DNA of 64,000 bases from Psychrobacter vallis (GTDB lineage Bacteria; Pseudomonadota; Gammaproteobacteria; Pseudomonadales; Moraxellaceae), in assembly GCF_904846715.1 (NCBI RefSeq), contig NZ_CAJHBU010000014.1, positions 20,974 through 84,973 on the forward strand, written 5' to 3'. How positions within the stretch are numbered: the stretch's first letter is position 1; every line of letters starts with the position of its first letter. Shown in pieces: positions 63,450 to 64,000 of this stretch. The notes under the pieces are model-generated. The model worked only from the letters and a program-made list of their open reading frames with translations. It did not search any database and was not told the origin of the DNA. The position numbers and the translations under genes were made by a program.

Positions 63450-64000
63450 TTAATACAACTGAACCTTACCCATTTTTCCTTCACCGCGCTCAGTCAGATA
63501 TTGCATCACTGGCGTATTAAGCAGTTTGGATTCTGCCACAGTTTTAGCCTGTACCAAACGTTTCTGTTGACGACGTTCAGGGGTTTTATCATCAGCTTGC
63601 ATGACGCTACTATCAATTTTTAGGTCAATTTCTGCTTGCATGAATTGCTGTTGCAACTTTGCAGCTAATTGTTGAAAAGTAACTTGCAGATGCCGACTGT
63701 CCACACTTGTCATAAAGGTGGCTTTACCATTACACAAGCCTGTCATCATACCTTGACGCGCCAATGCCAATTCATCTTGAGCGAGCACATCTGCTTCACG
63801 AGCCGTTTGTAGCCAATAATCCCATTTTTCTGGTGTCCACTCACCTATCAATTCTTGCGGAGGACAACGCAGCAAAGTACGTGGATCATCAGATTCCGAT
63901 AATAACTGAGAATCATTTACATCAGGCTCAACAATCGGTTCAGGCTCAACAATCGGTTCAGGCTCAACAATCGGTTCAGGCTCAACAATCGGTTCAGGCT
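63450..64000 (-). CDS. dnaX: DNA polymerase III gamma/tau subunit DnaX, C-terminal part (cut by window edge)
   Basis: The frame runs on through the right edge of the window, so only the C-terminal 183 codons are visible. The last 140 residues (LRCPPQELIGEWTPEKWDYW, LARQGMMTGLCNGKATFMTS, LQVTFQQLAAKLQQQF, ending LTERGEGKMGKVQLY) look like tau domain V, which contacts the polymerase alpha subunit. In front lies a proline/glutamate linker (EPEPIV repeats) typical of the flexible tau region IV. I recognise this from the C-terminal pattern and the linker; the ATPase part is outside the window. No frameshift signal for gamma is visible in this part. Confidence 0.65.
   Translation of the reverse strand, partial: PEPIVEPEPIVEPEPIVEPEPIVEPDVNDSQLLSESDDPRTLLRCPPQELIGEWTPEKWDYWLQTAREADVLAQDELALARQGMMTGLCNGKATFMTSVDSRHLQVTFQQLAAKLQQQFMQAEIDLKIDSSVMQADDKTPERRQQKRLVQAKTVAESKLLNTPVMQYLTERGEGKMGKVQLY
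63925..64000. repeat. 18-bp tandem repeat encoding EPEPIV units in DnaX
   Basis: The unit GGCTCAACAATCGGTTCA repeats exactly four times from 63925 to 63996 and a fifth begins at the window edge. On the minus strand each copy encodes six residues of the EPEPIV type, so copy-number change keeps the frame. Confidence 0.9.

Noticed and set aside
63925..64000. Direct repeats that could suggest a CRISPR array
   Set aside because: The copies are head-to-tail with no spacers and stay in frame within a coding sequence.

Overview
The window looks like chromosomal DNA of a gammaproteobacterium in the Moraxellaceae, most probably Psychrobacter. The grounds are protein style (a 1620-residue NAD-dependent glutamate dehydrogenase, a CysH of the short STNFRPYE-like type, a DUF934 partner of CysI), moderate GC, and intergenic TA-flanked palindromic elements. 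This is inference from remembered family features, not from a search. No rRNA, tRNA or CRISPR array was found.

Layout. 1-7480: a three-gene operon of a HEAT/ARM-repeat protein (5' end possibly outside the window), a SWIM zinc-finger protein and a reverse transcriptase with retron hallmarks (NAxxH, YADD, VTG). This matches the gene content described for type XIII retrons, a predicted anti-phage system. 7550-12521: an SGNH esterase lipoprotein, then an ATP-grasp/alpha-E fusion, a transglutaminase-like protease and the proteasome-like Anbu peptidase, a conserved peptide-metabolism cluster. 12554-25553: a UvrA paralogue, a WG-repeat exported protein, a DUF819 membrane protein, a DEAD-box RNA helicase, a DUF1176 protein, a YghU-type GST and an MdtD-like exporter. 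25645-27901: an iron-storage block with two complementary bacterioferritin subunits (one haem-binding, one ferroxidase), Bfd and an ArsR-type regulator, with Fur-box-like sites.

28016-43478: a sulfur assimilation region: sulfate ABC transporter (two binding lipoproteins, CysT, CysW, a short CysA), ATP sulfurylase, sulfite reductase CysI, DUF934, CysH and, further on, CysG, which makes the sirohaem for CysI. An acyltransferase and a small minus-strand island lie between CysH and CysG. The island is a PAAR protein, a papain-like putative effector, a lipoprotein that is a likely immunity protein, and a decayed second copy of that lipoprotein. This is the layout of an orphan type VI secretion effector module.

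43614-64000: SbcD/SbcC nuclease, the large glutamate dehydrogenase, PurD, an ABC1/UbiB-type kinase, a TrmB-like methyltransferase, YacG, an acetylornithine-type aminotransferase, a COG0523 zinc metallochaperone behind a good Zur box, about 600 bp of apparently decayed coding sequence, a LysR regulator and the C-terminal part of DnaX, cut by the window edge within an 18-bp tandem repeat.

The strongest candidates for unusual biology are the retron-like operon at the left edge and the PAAR/effector/immunity island at 39.5-41.7 kb. Smaller points of interest are the split bacterioferritin pair, the CysA lacking its C-terminal domain, the one-cysteine CysH without a visible APS kinase, and two MITE-like elements.
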